From 'Nostoc azollae' 0708 (GTDB lineage Bacteria; Cyanobacteriota; Cyanobacteriia; Cyanobacteriales; Nostocaceae): a stretch of 64,000 nucleotides of DNA. Both the position numbers and the translations under genes were made by a program. Below the pieces are notes generated by a model. The model was given only the letters and a program-made list of their open reading frames with translations, ran no database searches and was not told where the DNA came from. Shown one piece after another: positions 49,581-59,376 of this stretch (within the stretch, counting starts at the first letter, position 1; the number at the start of each line of letters is the position of its first letter). The stretch covers positions 3,972,001-4,036,000 of the forward strand of contig NC_014248.1 in the NCBI RefSeq assembly GCF_000196515.1. Reading direction: 5' to 3'.

Positions 49581-51872
49581 ATGTCCATCAGCGCGATCGC
49601 CTCTGAGCAAGTTAACCGTATCGTTTGGAATCAGCATCACGATCCATTTGAAGTACTTGGTTCACATCTCATAGAACAAAATGGGAAAAATGTCTGGGCT
49701 GTGCGAGCCTACCTACCAAATGCCAGTGCCGCATGGGTGGTAGTTCCAGAAAACAGAAAAGAATACCCCATGTACACAGTGCATGATCCCCACTTTTTTG
49801 AATGCACAATTGAAACACCAGAACTTAGCAACTACCAATTACGGATTAAAGAAGGGGAACACGAGCTTGTCACTTACGACCCTTACGCCTTCCGTTCTCC
49901 CCATCTCACCGACTTTGACTTACATCTGTTTGGAGAAGGCAACCATCACCGCATTTACGAGAAACTAGGAGCGCACTTAACAGAAGTAGATAGTGTCAAA
50001 GGTGTGTATTTTGCTGTTTGGGCTCCTAATGCCCGTAATGTTTCTGTTCTGGGAGATTTTAACCTATGGGATGGACGTAAACACCAAATGAGGAAAGGAG
50101 ATACAGGCGTTTGGGAATTGTTTATTCCCGAACTCGGTATGGGAGAGCATTACAAATATGAAATCAAAAATTTTGAAGGACATATTTACGAAAAATCTGA
50201 TCCCTACGGTTTTCAGCAAGAACCACGTCCCAAAACAGCATCTATTGTCACTGACTTAAATTCCTACACTTGGAACGATGAAAACTGGATGGAAGTGCGG
50301 CGGCAGACAGACCCGCTCACCCAAGCAATTTCTGTCTACGAAGTCCATTTAGGCTCTTGGTTACACGCTGCCAGTTCAGAACCCGCTAAATTACCTAATG
50401 GGGAAACTCAAGCAGTCGTTCCGGTTTCTGAACTGAATCCTGGGGCACGCTTTCTTACTTACCGGGAATTAGCAGAAAGACTCATTCCTTACGTCAAAGA
50501 ATTGGGATATACCCATATAGAATTGCTGCCAATTGCCGAGCATCCCTTTGATGGTTCTTGGGGTTATCAGGTAACTGGTTACTATGCTCCCACTTCCCGA
50601 TTTGGTAGCCCTGAAGATTTCATGTATTTTATTGACCAATGTCACCAAAACGGCATTGGTGTACTGGTAGATTGGGTTCCCGGTCACTTCCCCAAAGATG
50701 GCCATGGTTTAGCATTCTTTGATGGTACTTATCTATACGAACATGCTGACCCCCGCAAAGGTGAACATAAAGAATGGGGGACTTTAGTATTTAACTACTC
50801 CCGTAACGAAGTTAGAAATTTCTTAGCAGCCAATGCCCTCTTCTGGTTTGATAAATACCACATTGACGGGATTCGTGTGGATGCTGTGGCTTCCATGCTT
50901 TACAACGACTATTGCCGTAAAGAAGGAGAATGGTTGCCCAACCAGTATGGTGGGAGAGAAAATCTAGAAGCTGCGGATTTCTTACGTCAAGTAAATCACA
51001 CCATCTTTAGTTATTTTCCTGGTGTACTTTCCATTGCTGAAGAATCTACTTCCTGGCCTATGGTATCCTGGCCTACCTATACAGGTGGTCTGGGCTTTAA
51101 CCTGAAGTGGAATATGGGCTGGATGCATGATATGTTGGACTACTTCAGCATGGATCCTTGGTTCCGCCAGTTCCATCAAAATAATATTACTTTCAGTATG
51201 TGGTATAACCACAGCGAAAACTTTATGCTGGCTCTGTCCCACGATGAAGTGGTACATGGTAAGAGCAATATCATCGGCAAAATGCCCGGAGATAAATGGC
51301 AAAAGTTAGCTAACGTGCGGGCTTTATTTGCCTATATGTTTGCTCACCCTGGCAAGAAAACCATGTTTATGAGTATGGAGTTTGGCCAGTGGAGTGAGTG
51401 GAATGTGTGGGCTGATTTGGAATGGCATTTATTCCAATATGAACCACACCAACAGTTAAAGGACTTTTTCCAGTCTCTCAACCATCTTTACCGTTCTGAA
51501 CCTGCTTTGTACACCCAAGATTTTGCACGGGAAGGATTTGAGTGGGTTGACTGTAGCGATAACCGTCACAGTGTAGTTTCTTTCGTCCGACGTGCTAAGG
51601 ATTCTGATGAGTTTATAGTTGTGGTTTGTAATTTTACACCTCAACCACATTCTCACTATCGCATTGGTATACCTGAAAAAGGATTTTATACTGAGTTGTT
51701 CAACAGTGATGCACGTCAATATGGCGGTAGCAATATGGGCAATTTAGGCGGTAAATGGACTGATGATTGGTCTTTACATAATCGTCCTTATTCCTTGGAT
51801 TTGTGTTTACCACCTTTGGGGGTTTTAATGCTCAAGTTGGATAAACAAAAGATGGCTGAGGTGATGAAGTAA
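49581..51872 (+). CDS. glgB: 1,4-alpha-glucan branching enzyme
   Basis: 763 aa GH13 enzyme. The two N-terminal carbohydrate-binding regions are followed by the catalytic barrel with region [22 protein letters not shown] (nucleophile Asp), [11 protein letters not shown] (acid/base Glu) and [12 protein letters not shown], and a C-terminal beta domain. It forms alpha-1,6 branches in glycogen from the linear chains made by GlgA. Start ATG at 49581 ([10 protein letters not shown]). Fully intact and solitary; the leader is repeat-poor and AT-rich. Confidence 0.96.
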   Translation: MSISAIASEQVNRIVWNQHHDPFEVLGSHLIEQNGKNVWAVRAYLPNASAAWVVVPENRKEYPMYTVHDPHFFECTIETPELSNYQLRIKEGEHELVTYDPYAFRSPHLTDFDLHLFGEGNHHRIYEKLGAHLTEVDSVKGVYFAVWAPNARNVSVLGDFNLWDGRKHQMRKGDTGVWELFIPELGMGEHYKYEIKNFEGHIYEKSDPYGFQQEPRPKTASIVTDLNSYTWNDENWMEVRRQTDPLTQAISVYEVHLGSWLHAASSEPAKLPNGETQAVVPVSELNPGARFLTYRELAERLIPYVKELGYTHIELLPIAEHPFDGSWGYQVTGYYAPTSRFGSPEDFMYFIDQCHQNGIGVLVDWVPGHFPKDGHGLAFFDGTYLYEHADPRKGEHKEWGTLVFNYSRNEVRNFLAANALFWFDKYHIDGIRVDAVASMLYNDYCRKEGEWLPNQYGGRENLEAADFLRQVNHTIFSYFPGVLSIAEESTSWPMVSWPTYTGGLGFNLKWNMGWMHDMLDYFSMDPWFRQFHQNNITFSMWYNHSENFMLALSHDEVVHGKSNIIGKMPGDKWQKLANVRALFAYMFAHPGKKTMFMSMEFGQWSEWNVWADLEWHLFQYEPHQQLKDFFQSLNHLYRSEPALYTQDFAREGFEWVDCSDNRHSVVSFVRRAKDSDEFIVVVCNFTPQPHSHYRIGIPEKGFYTELFNSDARQYGGSNMGNLGGKWTDDWSLHNRPYSLDLCLPPLGVLMLKLDKQKMAEVMK

Positions 51873-52059
51873 TAGTTTAAGTTATCTACTTAAATTGGCC
51901 ATTTGTAGGGACATAGCAATGCTGTGTCCTTATTTTGTGGATATAAAAATCTATTTACAACGATTTTTAATTTTGCGCAAAGATGCAAAATCAGCAATAA
52001 ATAGAGAAAAGTTGAGTGTGGTAAAAATAAATGAAAACTGTTTTAACCCAACCTAGATT

Positions 52060-52802
52060 TTAAATTGTATCGGGATCAATATTTAATTCCCGCAATTTTG
52101 CAGCTAGACGTTCGGCTTTTCTAGCTTCTTGTTCTGCTCTCTTATCTTGTATTTCTGCTTCTCTATTTTCCTGTTCTGCTCTTTTAATTTCTTGTTCTGC
52201 AGTTTCTTTAGGTGTCAGGACTAGTTTTCCTTCTGCTGTGAAATACCTCAATAATCCTTTATGAATTCCTAAAAATAAACCTAGTTTTTCACTCCACAAA
52301 TGTCATTTTTCATTTAGTTCTATGGCATGGTATTTTCCATCTACTAAATGAAAACCTGCAAACTCTAATGTATAAGGATCGAACCAAACATAATCCGGTG
52401 TGGGGAAAGTATCTTGATATAGTTGTTTTTTAAATTCTCTATCTGTATTAGTTGTAGTTGGTGAGAGGATTTCTAAAATGAAATTAGGATATTGACCGTC
52501 TTCTTACCAAACTACCCAACTTTTGCAAGTTTTTCCTTCAGTTACTAAGACTACAAAAAAATATCAATCCCAGAAATCTTCTGTTTTTTTTGGTTAGGAC
52601 TATAGTAAATAGTGAGGTTTACCGCAGCATAGAAATCATATCCATCTTCCCACAACCATTTGATACATTTAACTAAGAACATTATTTGCTCTAGATGCAG
52701 TTCTGTTTCCACTGGAGGTTCGTCACTATATAAATCACCTGGGGGAAAAATTATATACTGGGAGATGTTTTGTTGAGATTCTAATTCTTGAGCAGTGATC
52801 AT
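52060..52802 (-). pseudogene. Broken Uma2-family (DUF820) nuclease-like gene
   Basis: The frame starts MITAQELESQQNISQYIIFPPG, DLYSDEPPVETELHLEQI and FLVKCIKWLWEDGYDFYAAV, then stops at 52551. Further pieces in a shifted frame give FVVLVTEGKTCKSWVVW, stop, EDGQYPNFILEILSPTTTNTD (the Uma2 core) and DYVWFDPYTLEFAGFHLVDG, another stop. The last is the Glu/Arg/Lys-rich coiled tail (QEIKRAEQENREAEIQDKRA...LNIDPDTI) typical of these proteins. At least one frameshift and two stops. These genes are multi-copy in cyanobacteria, so loss of one is unsurprising. Confidence 0.83.
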
Positions 52803-52849
52803 AAAATTGATATGGCATCAAGTAGTTATTTGTTGATTGTAAAATTTAT

Positions 52850-52895
52850 TGTCTGATAGCGTAGCGTGGCGTAAGCAACGCTACGCTATCAGACA
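52850..52895. repeat. Large perfect palindrome with 18-bp arms
   Basis: Left arm TGTCTGATAGCGTAGCGT and right arm ACGCTACGCTATCAGACA are exact complements around the ten-base centre GGCGTAAGCA. Partial relatives occur at about 53148-53171 and 63308-63335. This is a mobile-looking interspersed palindrome of the kind abundant in Nostoc-type genomes. Confidence 0.9.
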
Positions 52896-52957
52896 TTTTC
52901 ACGGCTTGATTAAAGATTCCTCAGACTGACGATATTTAGCAATTAACTTGCGTCTTT

Positions 52958-53095
52958 TTAGAGTGCATAAAACAGCATAGAAAGTGCAGGTAAACCTCTT
53001 CCAGTAAGTCCTAACAAAATACAGGGATTAAGAAAGCCTATTATTATTCCCGTTCCTACACAAATTCCAAAACCTGATATTAGTAGTATCAGCAT
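52958..53095 (-). CDS. Possible 45-residue membrane peptide
   Basis: MLILLISGFGICVGTGIIIG, then FLNPCILLGLTGRGLPALSM and LFYAL. It is hydrophobic with several Gly residues; one or two membrane spans are possible. There is no clear ribosome binding site and no recognised family. It could be a chance frame or a fragment of a larger membrane protein. Confidence 0.25.
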   Translation of the reverse strand: MLILLISGFGICVGTGIIIGFLNPCILLGLTGRGLPALSMLFYAL

Positions 53096-53577
53096 AGTCG
53101 TAAATAATTTAGAATACCAGGATGTTCTATAGGACTCCTATTTGATTTTTGATAGCTTGCGTGGCGTAGCCATACAAAACTCGGTACAACTAAATTCTCT
53201 ACAATCCTCTTGCTTATTGACTTTTGCCTCTTGCCTACCTATGCAAACAATTTCAGGAATAAAATTTGATAGCCTTGTTCTTGGAAATCAGGGTAGCTGC
53301 TCATATTTCCAGGGATGGGTATAAGAGTGATATTGTAGTTTTATTTTACTTTAAGAATACGCTTAGTTTAGATAAGCGTTTTTAAGATACTACTTTTTCT
53401 GGAGATGCAATACGTTTATTAGTTTGATGAATCAATGCTAAGGATAAGAACTTAGAGGCATTTCATAAAATGTTTCTACACTAGCTGGATTCGATAAACT
53501 CAACAAACTCTCAGATGGAAGCATTCCAGCATCCAGCCAAGTTATAATCTTTTTGCGGAGCAACTTTACAAAAATTT

Positions 53578-53901
53578 ATGAGTAATCCCCTTGTGCAAGC
53601 CTTTTTTGTAGGCAGAGCAGTAGCAGAAGTGATCAATGAGCGTGTAGAAGTCGCCTTGACTGATGCTTTGAGTGAATTGGGCAAATTTGATGCTGAAGCC
53701 AGAGAACAGCTACGCCAGTTCACAGCAGAAGTGATAGTAAGAGCTAACCATGCCGTAAAGGCAGCGGAAACTCGAACAACTACCAGTAACAGTTCATCGG
53801 GTGGTGATTCAGTGGATCTACAGACAGAAATCGATGAATTAAGGGCAGAAATAGCTTTATTGCGAACTGAATTACAAAAGTATCGTAATACGGCAAAATA
53901 G
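53578..53901 (+). CDS. Conserved cyanobacterial protein with C-terminal coiled coil
   Basis: 107 aa. The N half (MSNPLVQAFFVGRAVAEVIN, ERVEVALTDALSELGKF) is amphipathic helix. The C half after a Thr/Ser linker is a short coiled coil (LQTEIDELRAEIALLRTELQKY). I believe such proteins (DUF6825-like) occur throughout cyanobacteria and plastids, but the function is unknown to me. The start is ATG 53578. The ABC1 kinase follows about 120 bp downstream in the same direction. Confidence 0.75.
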   Translation: MSNPLVQAFFVGRAVAEVINERVEVALTDALSELGKFDAEAREQLRQFTAEVIVRANHAVKAAETRTTTSNSSSGGDSVDLQTEIDELRAEIALLRTELQKYRNTAK

Positions 53902-54024
53902 AAGTAAGAGGCAAGAGGCAAGAGGCAAAAGGCAAAAAGCAAAAGTGATTTTGAATTTTGAATTGATTTCTCACTTTGCCTCTTCCCGAAATCTATTTTT
54001 AGTAATTTTATTACAGATGACTCC

Positions 54025-55737
54025 GTGACAAACCGGCGGTATAAAGAAAATATGGAAAAAGGTTATTCAGATAAAGCATACCGTTGGAATCGGGAACATT
54101 ATTCTAGCAAACGTCGCTTTGTAGATATTTGGTCTTTTGTTTTGACTTTAATGTTTAAGCTTTGGCGCTATAACAAAGCTTGGACTTATCCAGGTGGTAT
54201 GACAGAGCCTAAACAGGCTACAAGACGTAAAGTTCAAGCTATTTGGATTAGAAATACTTTTTTGGATTTGGGTCCGACTTTTATTAAGGTGGGACAATTG
54301 TTTTCTACTCGTGCGGATATCTTCCCTAGTGAATATGTGGAAGAACTATCTAAGTTACAAGATAGAGTTCCAGCATTTAGCTATGAGCAGGTAGAAACGA
54401 TTATTGAAGAAGAATTAGGGAAAAAAGTTCCCCAATTGTTCCATAGTTTTGAACCCATTCCTTTGGCTGCTGCTAGTTTGGGACAAGTTCATAAAGCTGT
54501 GCTGCATACTGGGGAGTCTGTTGTTGTGAAGGTACAACGTCCAGGATTAAAAAAACTGTTTGAAATTGATTTAAAAATTCTCAAAGGTATTGCTAGTTAT
54601 TTCCAAAATCATCCTAAATGGGGACATGGACGGGATTGGATGGGTATATATGAAGAATGTTGTCGCATTCTTTGGGAAGAGATTGATTATCTGAATGAAG
54701 GCCGCAATGCTGATACTTTTCGTCGCAACTTTCGTGCTTATAATTGGGTGAAAGTACCACGAGTTTATTGGCGTTATGGTACTTCTAGGGTAATTACCTT
54801 GGAATATATGCCCGGTATTAAAGTTAGCCAATATGAGGCTTTAGAAGCGGCAGGTGTGGATAGAAAGGCGATCGCTCGTTATGGCGCACAAGCATATTTA
54901 CACCAATTACTCAATAATGGTTTCTTCCATGCTGATCCTCACCCTGGTAATCTCGCGGTTAGTCCCGACGGAGCGTTGATTTTCTACGATTTCGGGATGA
55001 TGGGGCGAATTAAATCCAATGTCCGCGAAGGACTCATGGATACGCTGTTTGGTATCGCTCAAAAAGATGGCGATCGCGTGGTACAGTCTCTAATTGATTT
55101 GGGTGCGATTGCACCAGTCGATGACATGGGACCTGTACGTCGGTCTGTCCAGTATATGCTGGATAACTTCATGGATAGGCCCTTTGAAAACCAATCAGTG
55201 TCCGCCATCAGTGAAGACCTGTACGAAATAGCTTACAATCAACCTTTTAGATTTCCAGCAACTTTCACCTTTGTCATGCGTGCTTTTTCTACTTTAGAAG
55301 GAGTAGGTAAAGGTCTAGATCCAGAATTTAATTTTATGGAAGTTGCCCAACCTTATGCAATGCAGCTTATGAGTGGTAAAAATGGTTTAGAGGGGAATAG
55401 TTTCTTGAATGAGTTAAGTCGTCAAGCAGTACAAGTCAGTAGCAGTGCTTTAGGATTACCACGCAGACTAGAAGACACACTCGATAAAATCGAACGTGGG
55501 GATATTCGTTTCCGAGTTCGTTCCGTGGAAACAGAACGCCTAATACGCAGACAGAGTAACATTCAACTCGGAATGAGCTATGCTCTTATAATTAGTGGTT
55601 TCACAATTGCAGCCACAATTCTCCTAATTGGCGAGTATTTGTGGTTAGCAGTTTTCACTGCTTTAATTGCAGCAGCAGTATCATTCCTGTGGATTCGTCT
55701 GCTTTTACGCCTTGACCGTTATGATCAAAAGTATTAA
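54025..55737 (+). CDS. ABC1/UbiB-family atypical kinase
   Basis: 570 aa from GTG 54025. The ABC1 core shows the KxGQ motif in TFIKVGQLFSTRADIFP, the Ala-rich loop PLAAASLGQVHKA, the ATP-binding Lys in VVVKVQRPG, the catalytic NGFFHADPHPGNL, and the DFG-like IFYDFGMMG. Two C-terminal transmembrane helices follow (about 515-565). In cyanobacteria these proteins affect prenylquinone metabolism and thylakoid lipids; the exact role here is unknown. It is followed after 17 bp by a PP2C phosphatase gene, suggesting co-transcription of a kinase-like protein and a phosphatase. Confidence 0.9.
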   Translation: MTNRRYKENMEKGYSDKAYRWNREHYSSKRRFVDIWSFVLTLMFKLWRYNKAWTYPGGMTEPKQATRRKVQAIWIRNTFLDLGPTFIKVGQLFSTRADIFPSEYVEELSKLQDRVPAFSYEQVETIIEEELGKKVPQLFHSFEPIPLAAASLGQVHKAVLHTGESVVVKVQRPGLKKLFEIDLKILKGIASYFQNHPKWGHGRDWMGIYEECCRILWEEIDYLNEGRNADTFRRNFRAYNWVKVPRVYWRYGTSRVITLEYMPGIKVSQYEALEAAGVDRKAIARYGAQAYLHQLLNNGFFHADPHPGNLAVSPDGALIFYDFGMMGRIKSNVREGLMDTLFGIAQKDGDRVVQSLIDLGAIAPVDDMGPVRRSVQYMLDNFMDRPFENQSVSAISEDLYEIAYNQPFRFPATFTFVMRAFSTLEGVGKGLDPEFNFMEVAQPYAMQLMSGKNGLEGNSFLNELSRQAVQVSSSALGLPRRLEDTLDKIERGDIRFRVRSVETERLIRRQSNIQLGMSYALIISGFTIAATILLIGEYLWLAVFTALIAAAVSFLWIRLLLRLDRYDQKY

Positions 55738-55754
55738 TTTTTGCTTGAAAATCT

Positions 55755-56489
55755 ATGAAACTTAACTTCACGGGTTGTACTGATCCGGGACTTATTCGTT
55801 CTAATAATCAAGATGCTTTCTATATAGACCAAGAAGGGCGATTTTTTATAGTTGCTGATGGTATGGGTGGTCATGCAGGAGGTGAGGAAGCAAGTCGCAT
55901 TGCTACCCAAGAAATAACAGCTTATTTGTTAGCAAACTGGGAATCATTCCAATCAGCAACACAATTACTAGAACAGGCTTTGTGGTCTGCAAACAAGGCA
56001 ATTTTACAGGATCAGGAAAACCATCCCGAACGTGGTGACATGGGTACAACGGCGGTTGTCGTTGTCTTCCGTTCTCAAGAACAGCCTTTATGCGCTCATA
56101 TTGGTGATTCCCGTTTATATCGCTTTCGAGAATCACAACTACAACAAATCACAGAAGATCATACTTGGATAGCCAGAGCTATCAAAATTGGTGATATCAC
56201 TGCTGATGAAGCTAGAGTGCATCCTTATCGTCATGTTCTATCACGCTGTTTAGGACGTGAAGACTTACACCATGTTGATTTGCAACCACTAGATGTAAAA
56301 GTAGGAGATCGCTTGCTTTTGTGTACTGATGGACTCACAGAAGAACTCGTTGATCCAAAAATTTCCAGATGCCTTCAAGATACACCAGACCTAGATAAAA
56401 TTGCTATCTCTCTAGTAGAAGCCGCAAAAGAGGAAGGTGGACACGATAACATTACCGTAATCCTTGTTGCTGTAGAAGAAAATTTTTGA
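55755..56489 (+). CDS. PP2C-type Ser/Thr protein phosphatase
   Basis: 244 aa, full PP2C/Stp1 domain. Metal-binding motifs: TDPGLIRSNNQDAFYID, VADGMGGHAGGEEAS, GTTAVVVVF, CAHIGDSRLYRF, LLLCTDGLTEEL and GGHDNITVILV. Soluble and cytoplasmic. It removes phosphate from Ser/Thr residues; a possible partner is the Hanks-type kinase at 57577-59178, but this is inference from proximity. It begins 17 bp after the ABC1 kinase stop. Confidence 0.92.
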   Translation: MKLNFTGCTDPGLIRSNNQDAFYIDQEGRFFIVADGMGGHAGGEEASRIATQEITAYLLANWESFQSATQLLEQALWSANKAILQDQENHPERGDMGTTAVVVVFRSQEQPLCAHIGDSRLYRFRESQLQQITEDHTWIARAIKIGDITADEARVHPYRHVLSRCLGREDLHHVDLQPLDVKVGDRLLLCTDGLTEELVDPKISRCLQDTPDLDKIAISLVEAAKEEGGHDNITVILVAVEENF

Positions 56490-56818
56490 TTTAATCATTG
56501 GTCATTAGTCATTGGTCATGGAACAAAGTAGGTAGAGAAACCAACTAAACATTCAAAAAACTCACTTTTACCACTGAGAACTGACAACTGACCACTGACA
56601 ATTAATCAATCGAGTAAATATACTCAGCATTTTGTTCAACTTGAGCATTTTTCCTATTTCTAAATTGATTCAAATATCTTTAAGCCTTTCAATTCACCTA
56701 AACAGGCTAAATTTACATAATCTAAGTGCAGAATCCCTGATCAGAAAGATTAAGATTAGCCAAAAGACACTGGGCATTTTGTAAAACAATTGTTATCTTT
56801 CTTAATACGGAGGTACAA
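56490..56818. other. nblA leader region
   Basis: About 330 bp of AT-rich spacer with 'cattagtcattggtcat' repeats at its left edge. I looked for a GTA-N8-TAC NtcA box and did not find one, although nblA genes are usually nitrogen-responsive. Confidence 0.5.
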
Positions 56819-56926
56819 ATGATTATGGCAAATACCAGCCCAGGCATTACAGCTTTGGCTTTTCTGTCACACATACCTCTTTATAAGTGTTGTTTTCTCG
56901 GTTTTAACTATGAATCAACCAATTGA
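56819..56926 (+). CDS. 35-codon upstream ORF overlapping nblA
   Basis: ATG at 56819 is preceded by a strong GGAGG (56809-56813, five-base spacing). The frame encodes MIMANTSPGITALAFLSHIP and LYKCCFLGFNYESTN and ends at TGA 56924-56926, 17 bases inside nblA in another frame. A ribosome finishing here would pass the nblA start, so a translational-coupling or attenuation role is possible. I recognise no homologous protein. Confidence 0.4.
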   Translation: MIMANTSPGITALAFLSHIPLYKCCFLGFNYESTN

Positions 56927-57107
56927 GCTTTCCTTAGAACAGCAATTTAGCATCCGTTCATTTGCCAACCAAGTCCAGCAAATGAGCCACGAACAGGCAC
57001 AAGACTTTTTAGTCCAACTCTATGAACAGATGGTTGTACGCGAAGCCTCCTATAAGGAGCTTCTCAAGCATCAGTGGGGATTAGATTCAGGTTTCACTAT
57101 GGCATAG
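56910..57107 (+). CDS. nblA: Phycobilisome degradation protein NblA
   Basis: 65 aa, the normal NblA size. It begins MNQPIELSLEQQFSIRSFAN, then QMSHEQAQDFLVQLYEQMVV and REASYKELLKHQWG, all family hallmarks (helix-turn-helix hairpin, LYEQM, LLKHQWG). NblA binds phycobiliproteins and directs the Clp protease to dismantle phycobilisomes under nitrogen starvation and during heterocyst differentiation. No good ribosome binding site lies directly before its ATG, which sits inside the upstream ORF, hinting at coupled translation. Confidence 0.93.
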   Translation: MNQPIELSLEQQFSIRSFANQVQQMSHEQAQDFLVQLYEQMVVREASYKELLKHQWGLDSGFTMA

Positions 57108-57576
57108 AGTAGCTTTGCTTTTGTCGCAGTGGGCGACCTCCTTCTCTTGCTTTGTTCCAGGAAGGAAAAGGGCTGGGGATGTTGGGGCGTCAACTTCGAT
57201 CACCAATAATCACCTACTAAAACCCACAAGGTTTATTCAGGTAATCAATCCACTATCTAATCACTGGGAATTTATCTGTTGCTTAGACTTGCTGCTGTGG
57301 ACTTTGGATTGCCTATATTTAGAGTATAGCCTGACTTCAGCACTTAAATCATACCAGATTGGTATGTCTGTTTTTTTCAAGCTTTACATTTTTTATATAA
57401 CTATAATTTCCAAGCATAAAGATATTTCGTTTAAAAAACTTTACTTTATTTGAGTAAAAACTCTAGTTAAAAATTAAAAATGAATAGGGTGTAAGCTTTT
57501 CAGAGATTTGGAATAGTTTTTTATTTCCGCTGTATTGTAATAGTGAGTACCATATATGTATATGCATGCATATACA
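57108..57576. other. Spacer between nblA and the convergent kinase gene
   Basis: About 470 bp. A frame at 57115-57453 is open but has no codon bias, ribosome binding site or recognisable motif, so it is not called. A palindrome next to the kinase stop is listed separately. Confidence 0.5.
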
Positions 57577-57577
57577 T
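57556..57577. repeat. 22-bp perfect palindrome at the kinase stop codon
   Basis: ATGTATATGCA followed by TGCATATACAT: perfect with no loop, ending at the last base of the kinase stop codon. It may act in 3' end formation or be a DNA-binding site; too AT/purine-alternating to judge. Confidence 0.6.
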
Positions 57578-59178
57578 TAAATTGGCATACCAAAGGGTGA
57601 ATCAGTATCAATTGTTTGTAATTTAGCTAGTATTTGCGGTTTAAGCTTTTCATATTCTTGTTTTAACAGAGTTTTACTAATTTGAGCATTCATGGATGTG
57701 GTTGTAATTTTGCTAATTTCCATCCACTCTTGTAGTCGTTGACACTGAATGGGAGGAATAGTCGAAATCAGAACATGGCTACAGCGAGTGGGTGTTTCTC
57801 GCTCAAAGAATAACAAGCGATAATAACCTTTATGTTGCAATAGGCGAATGATTTCTTGACCAGAATTGGTTTTCAGATCAAGGTAGTAAGGTAGCCATTT
57901 AGCTCCATGTTCGCGGTTGTAGATAACTGTAATCCATAACACTATTGGATGGGGAACAGAAATAAACAAAAATTGATTGTAGCGATTACAAACTAAACGT
58001 TTTTGAATTTCCTGTTGAGGTAGCATCACCCACAAGGCTGGTAAAAAGTCGCCACTGTTATAAATGGGTTCGGGAAAAACAATATCCGCAATTGGTTTAT
58101 TGGATGGCCAAGAAGTTAGACGAGTAATATCATCATTGATTGCAGATACCCGCAGTTCAGTTTTGACTGTTTTTTGTACTGGTAATACCCGTTGTTCATC
58201 TTTTGTCTTGTTTTCAGGTTTGGGGTTAATTTTTAATTTCTGATTACTGGGAGGAATATTTGGATTATTCTTTTGCTGAAGTTTGTTTTGTTGTTCTGCG
58301 ACTGCTAAGACATTGATGATTTCACTGATTGTTTGGGGCCGATCACTTGGCTTTTTTTCCAAACAACTCATGACCATATCTTCTACTGGCTTTGGTATTT
58401 TTAATGTGTAATTAGCCTCAGCTATAGACATTGGTTTTTGAAATTTATGGGTTTGATACCATGCTCCAAATGAATGGGAGGATGGTATAAGCGGTATTTT
58501 GGTTGTGAGCATTTCAAACATCATCACACCCAAGCTATAAATATCAGAGCGATTGTCTAGTTCTTTTCCCTCAATTTGTTCAGGAGAAGAATAAGCCAGA
58601 GTACCCAAATAAAATTTGGTCTGATCACTATCAGACATGAGTAACTTGGCAATTCCAAAATCTAAAACCTTGACCAATTCCCAAAAACTGGCATCTTGAA
58701 TCACTAGCATATTGCTAGGTTTAATATCACGATGAATAATTGGGTAGATTGCTCCATCTCCATCTAGGGGGATACCATTGTGAGCGCACTGTAAACCCAG
58801 ACAAATTTGTCTGGCCATGCTCAGGAATCTGGATAAAGAAAGATTTTGGTTGCGGATAATAGCACTTAAGTTTTGTCCTTGCAAGTATTCCATAACATAG
58901 TATGGAGTACTATTTTCATCTAATCCATAGTCCATGACGCGGACAATATGAATACTTTTTTGGCCTAATAAGGCACAGGTTTTTGCTTCTTGTTCAAAAC
59001 GTTCTTGTAAACGCATTTTTTGGTTTTGAACTGATAAAGCAAGAAACTTAATGGCTACGGGGACACCTGCCAACAAAGTATCCTTCCCACGATAAACCCG
59101 TCCCATTGCTCCAGTACCAATTAATTCTTGAAGCTGGTAGCGTTTGCCGAGTAAGCGACCAGTGTTGGGGTCTGACAT
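57577..59178 (-). CDS. Hanks-type Ser/Thr protein kinase with unrecognised C-terminal domain
   Basis: About 533 aa from ATG 59178 (MSDPNTGRLLG; frame open from 59205). Kinase subdomains: GTGAMGRVYRGKD, VAIKFLALS (Lys), VMEYLQGQNL, IIHRDIKPSNML (catalytic), VLDFGIAKLL (DFG), GTLAYSSPEQ (APE-like) and DIYSLGVMMFEML. After about residue 300 comes a Gln/Lys/Asn-rich linker and a C-terminal ~200-residue region (LPALWVMLPQQEIQKRLVCN, LLFFERETPTRCSHVLISTI) that I cannot place. No transmembrane helix was seen, so it is probably cytoplasmic. Regulator or substrate unknown. Confidence 0.88.
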   Translation of the reverse strand: MSDPNTGRLLGKRYQLQELIGTGAMGRVYRGKDTLLAGVPVAIKFLALSVQNQKMRLQERFEQEAKTCALLGQKSIHIVRVMDYGLDENSTPYYVMEYLQGQNLSAIIRNQNLSLSRFLSMARQICLGLQCAHNGIPLDGDGAIYPIIHRDIKPSNMLVIQDASFWELVKVLDFGIAKLLMSDSDQTKFYLGTLAYSSPEQIEGKELDNRSDIYSLGVMMFEMLTTKIPLIPSSHSFGAWYQTHKFQKPMSIAEANYTLKIPKPVEDMVMSCLEKKPSDRPQTISEIINVLAVAEQQNKLQQKNNPNIPPSNQKLKINPKPENKTKDEQRVLPVQKTVKTELRVSAINDDITRLTSWPSNKPIADIVFPEPIYNSGDFLPALWVMLPQQEIQKRLVCNRYNQFLFISVPHPIVLWITVIYNREHGAKWLPYYLDLKTNSGQEIIRLLQHKGYYRLLFFERETPTRCSHVLISTIPPIQCQRLQEWMEISKITTTSMNAQISKTLLKQEYEKLKPQILAKLQTIDTDSPFGMPI

Positions 59179-59376
59179 AAGAAATTCGACTCCAATGTTC
59201 AACAATACTTGGTATATGAGTTTATGTGTTGCCTTTGATTTAATTCAAGGTGATTAACAATTAACAGGATTCTGCTATGTAAAAAATAGACAACCCTAGA
59301 TATTTACTTATTACCTCAACGGGAACATGGGAGTAATTATCCCTTAAGTAATTAGTCTTCTAGCTTATTAAGTTAT

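Larger units (their letters stand above)
52803..53577. other. Gene-poor spacer with interspersed repeats
   Basis: About 770 bp. Contents: a large perfect palindrome (52850-52895), a possible 45-aa membrane peptide on the minus strand (52958-53095) and a partial GCGTGGCGTAGCC repeat near 53160. The rest shows no feature. Confidence 0.5.

Noticed and set aside
56760-56818. NtcA box upstream of nblA
   Set aside because: The best candidate, GTA-AAACAATT-GTT, fails the TAC half.
57115-57453. 112-aa plus-strand ORF after nblA
   Set aside because: TTG start without ribosome binding site, mixed composition, no motif; probably chance.
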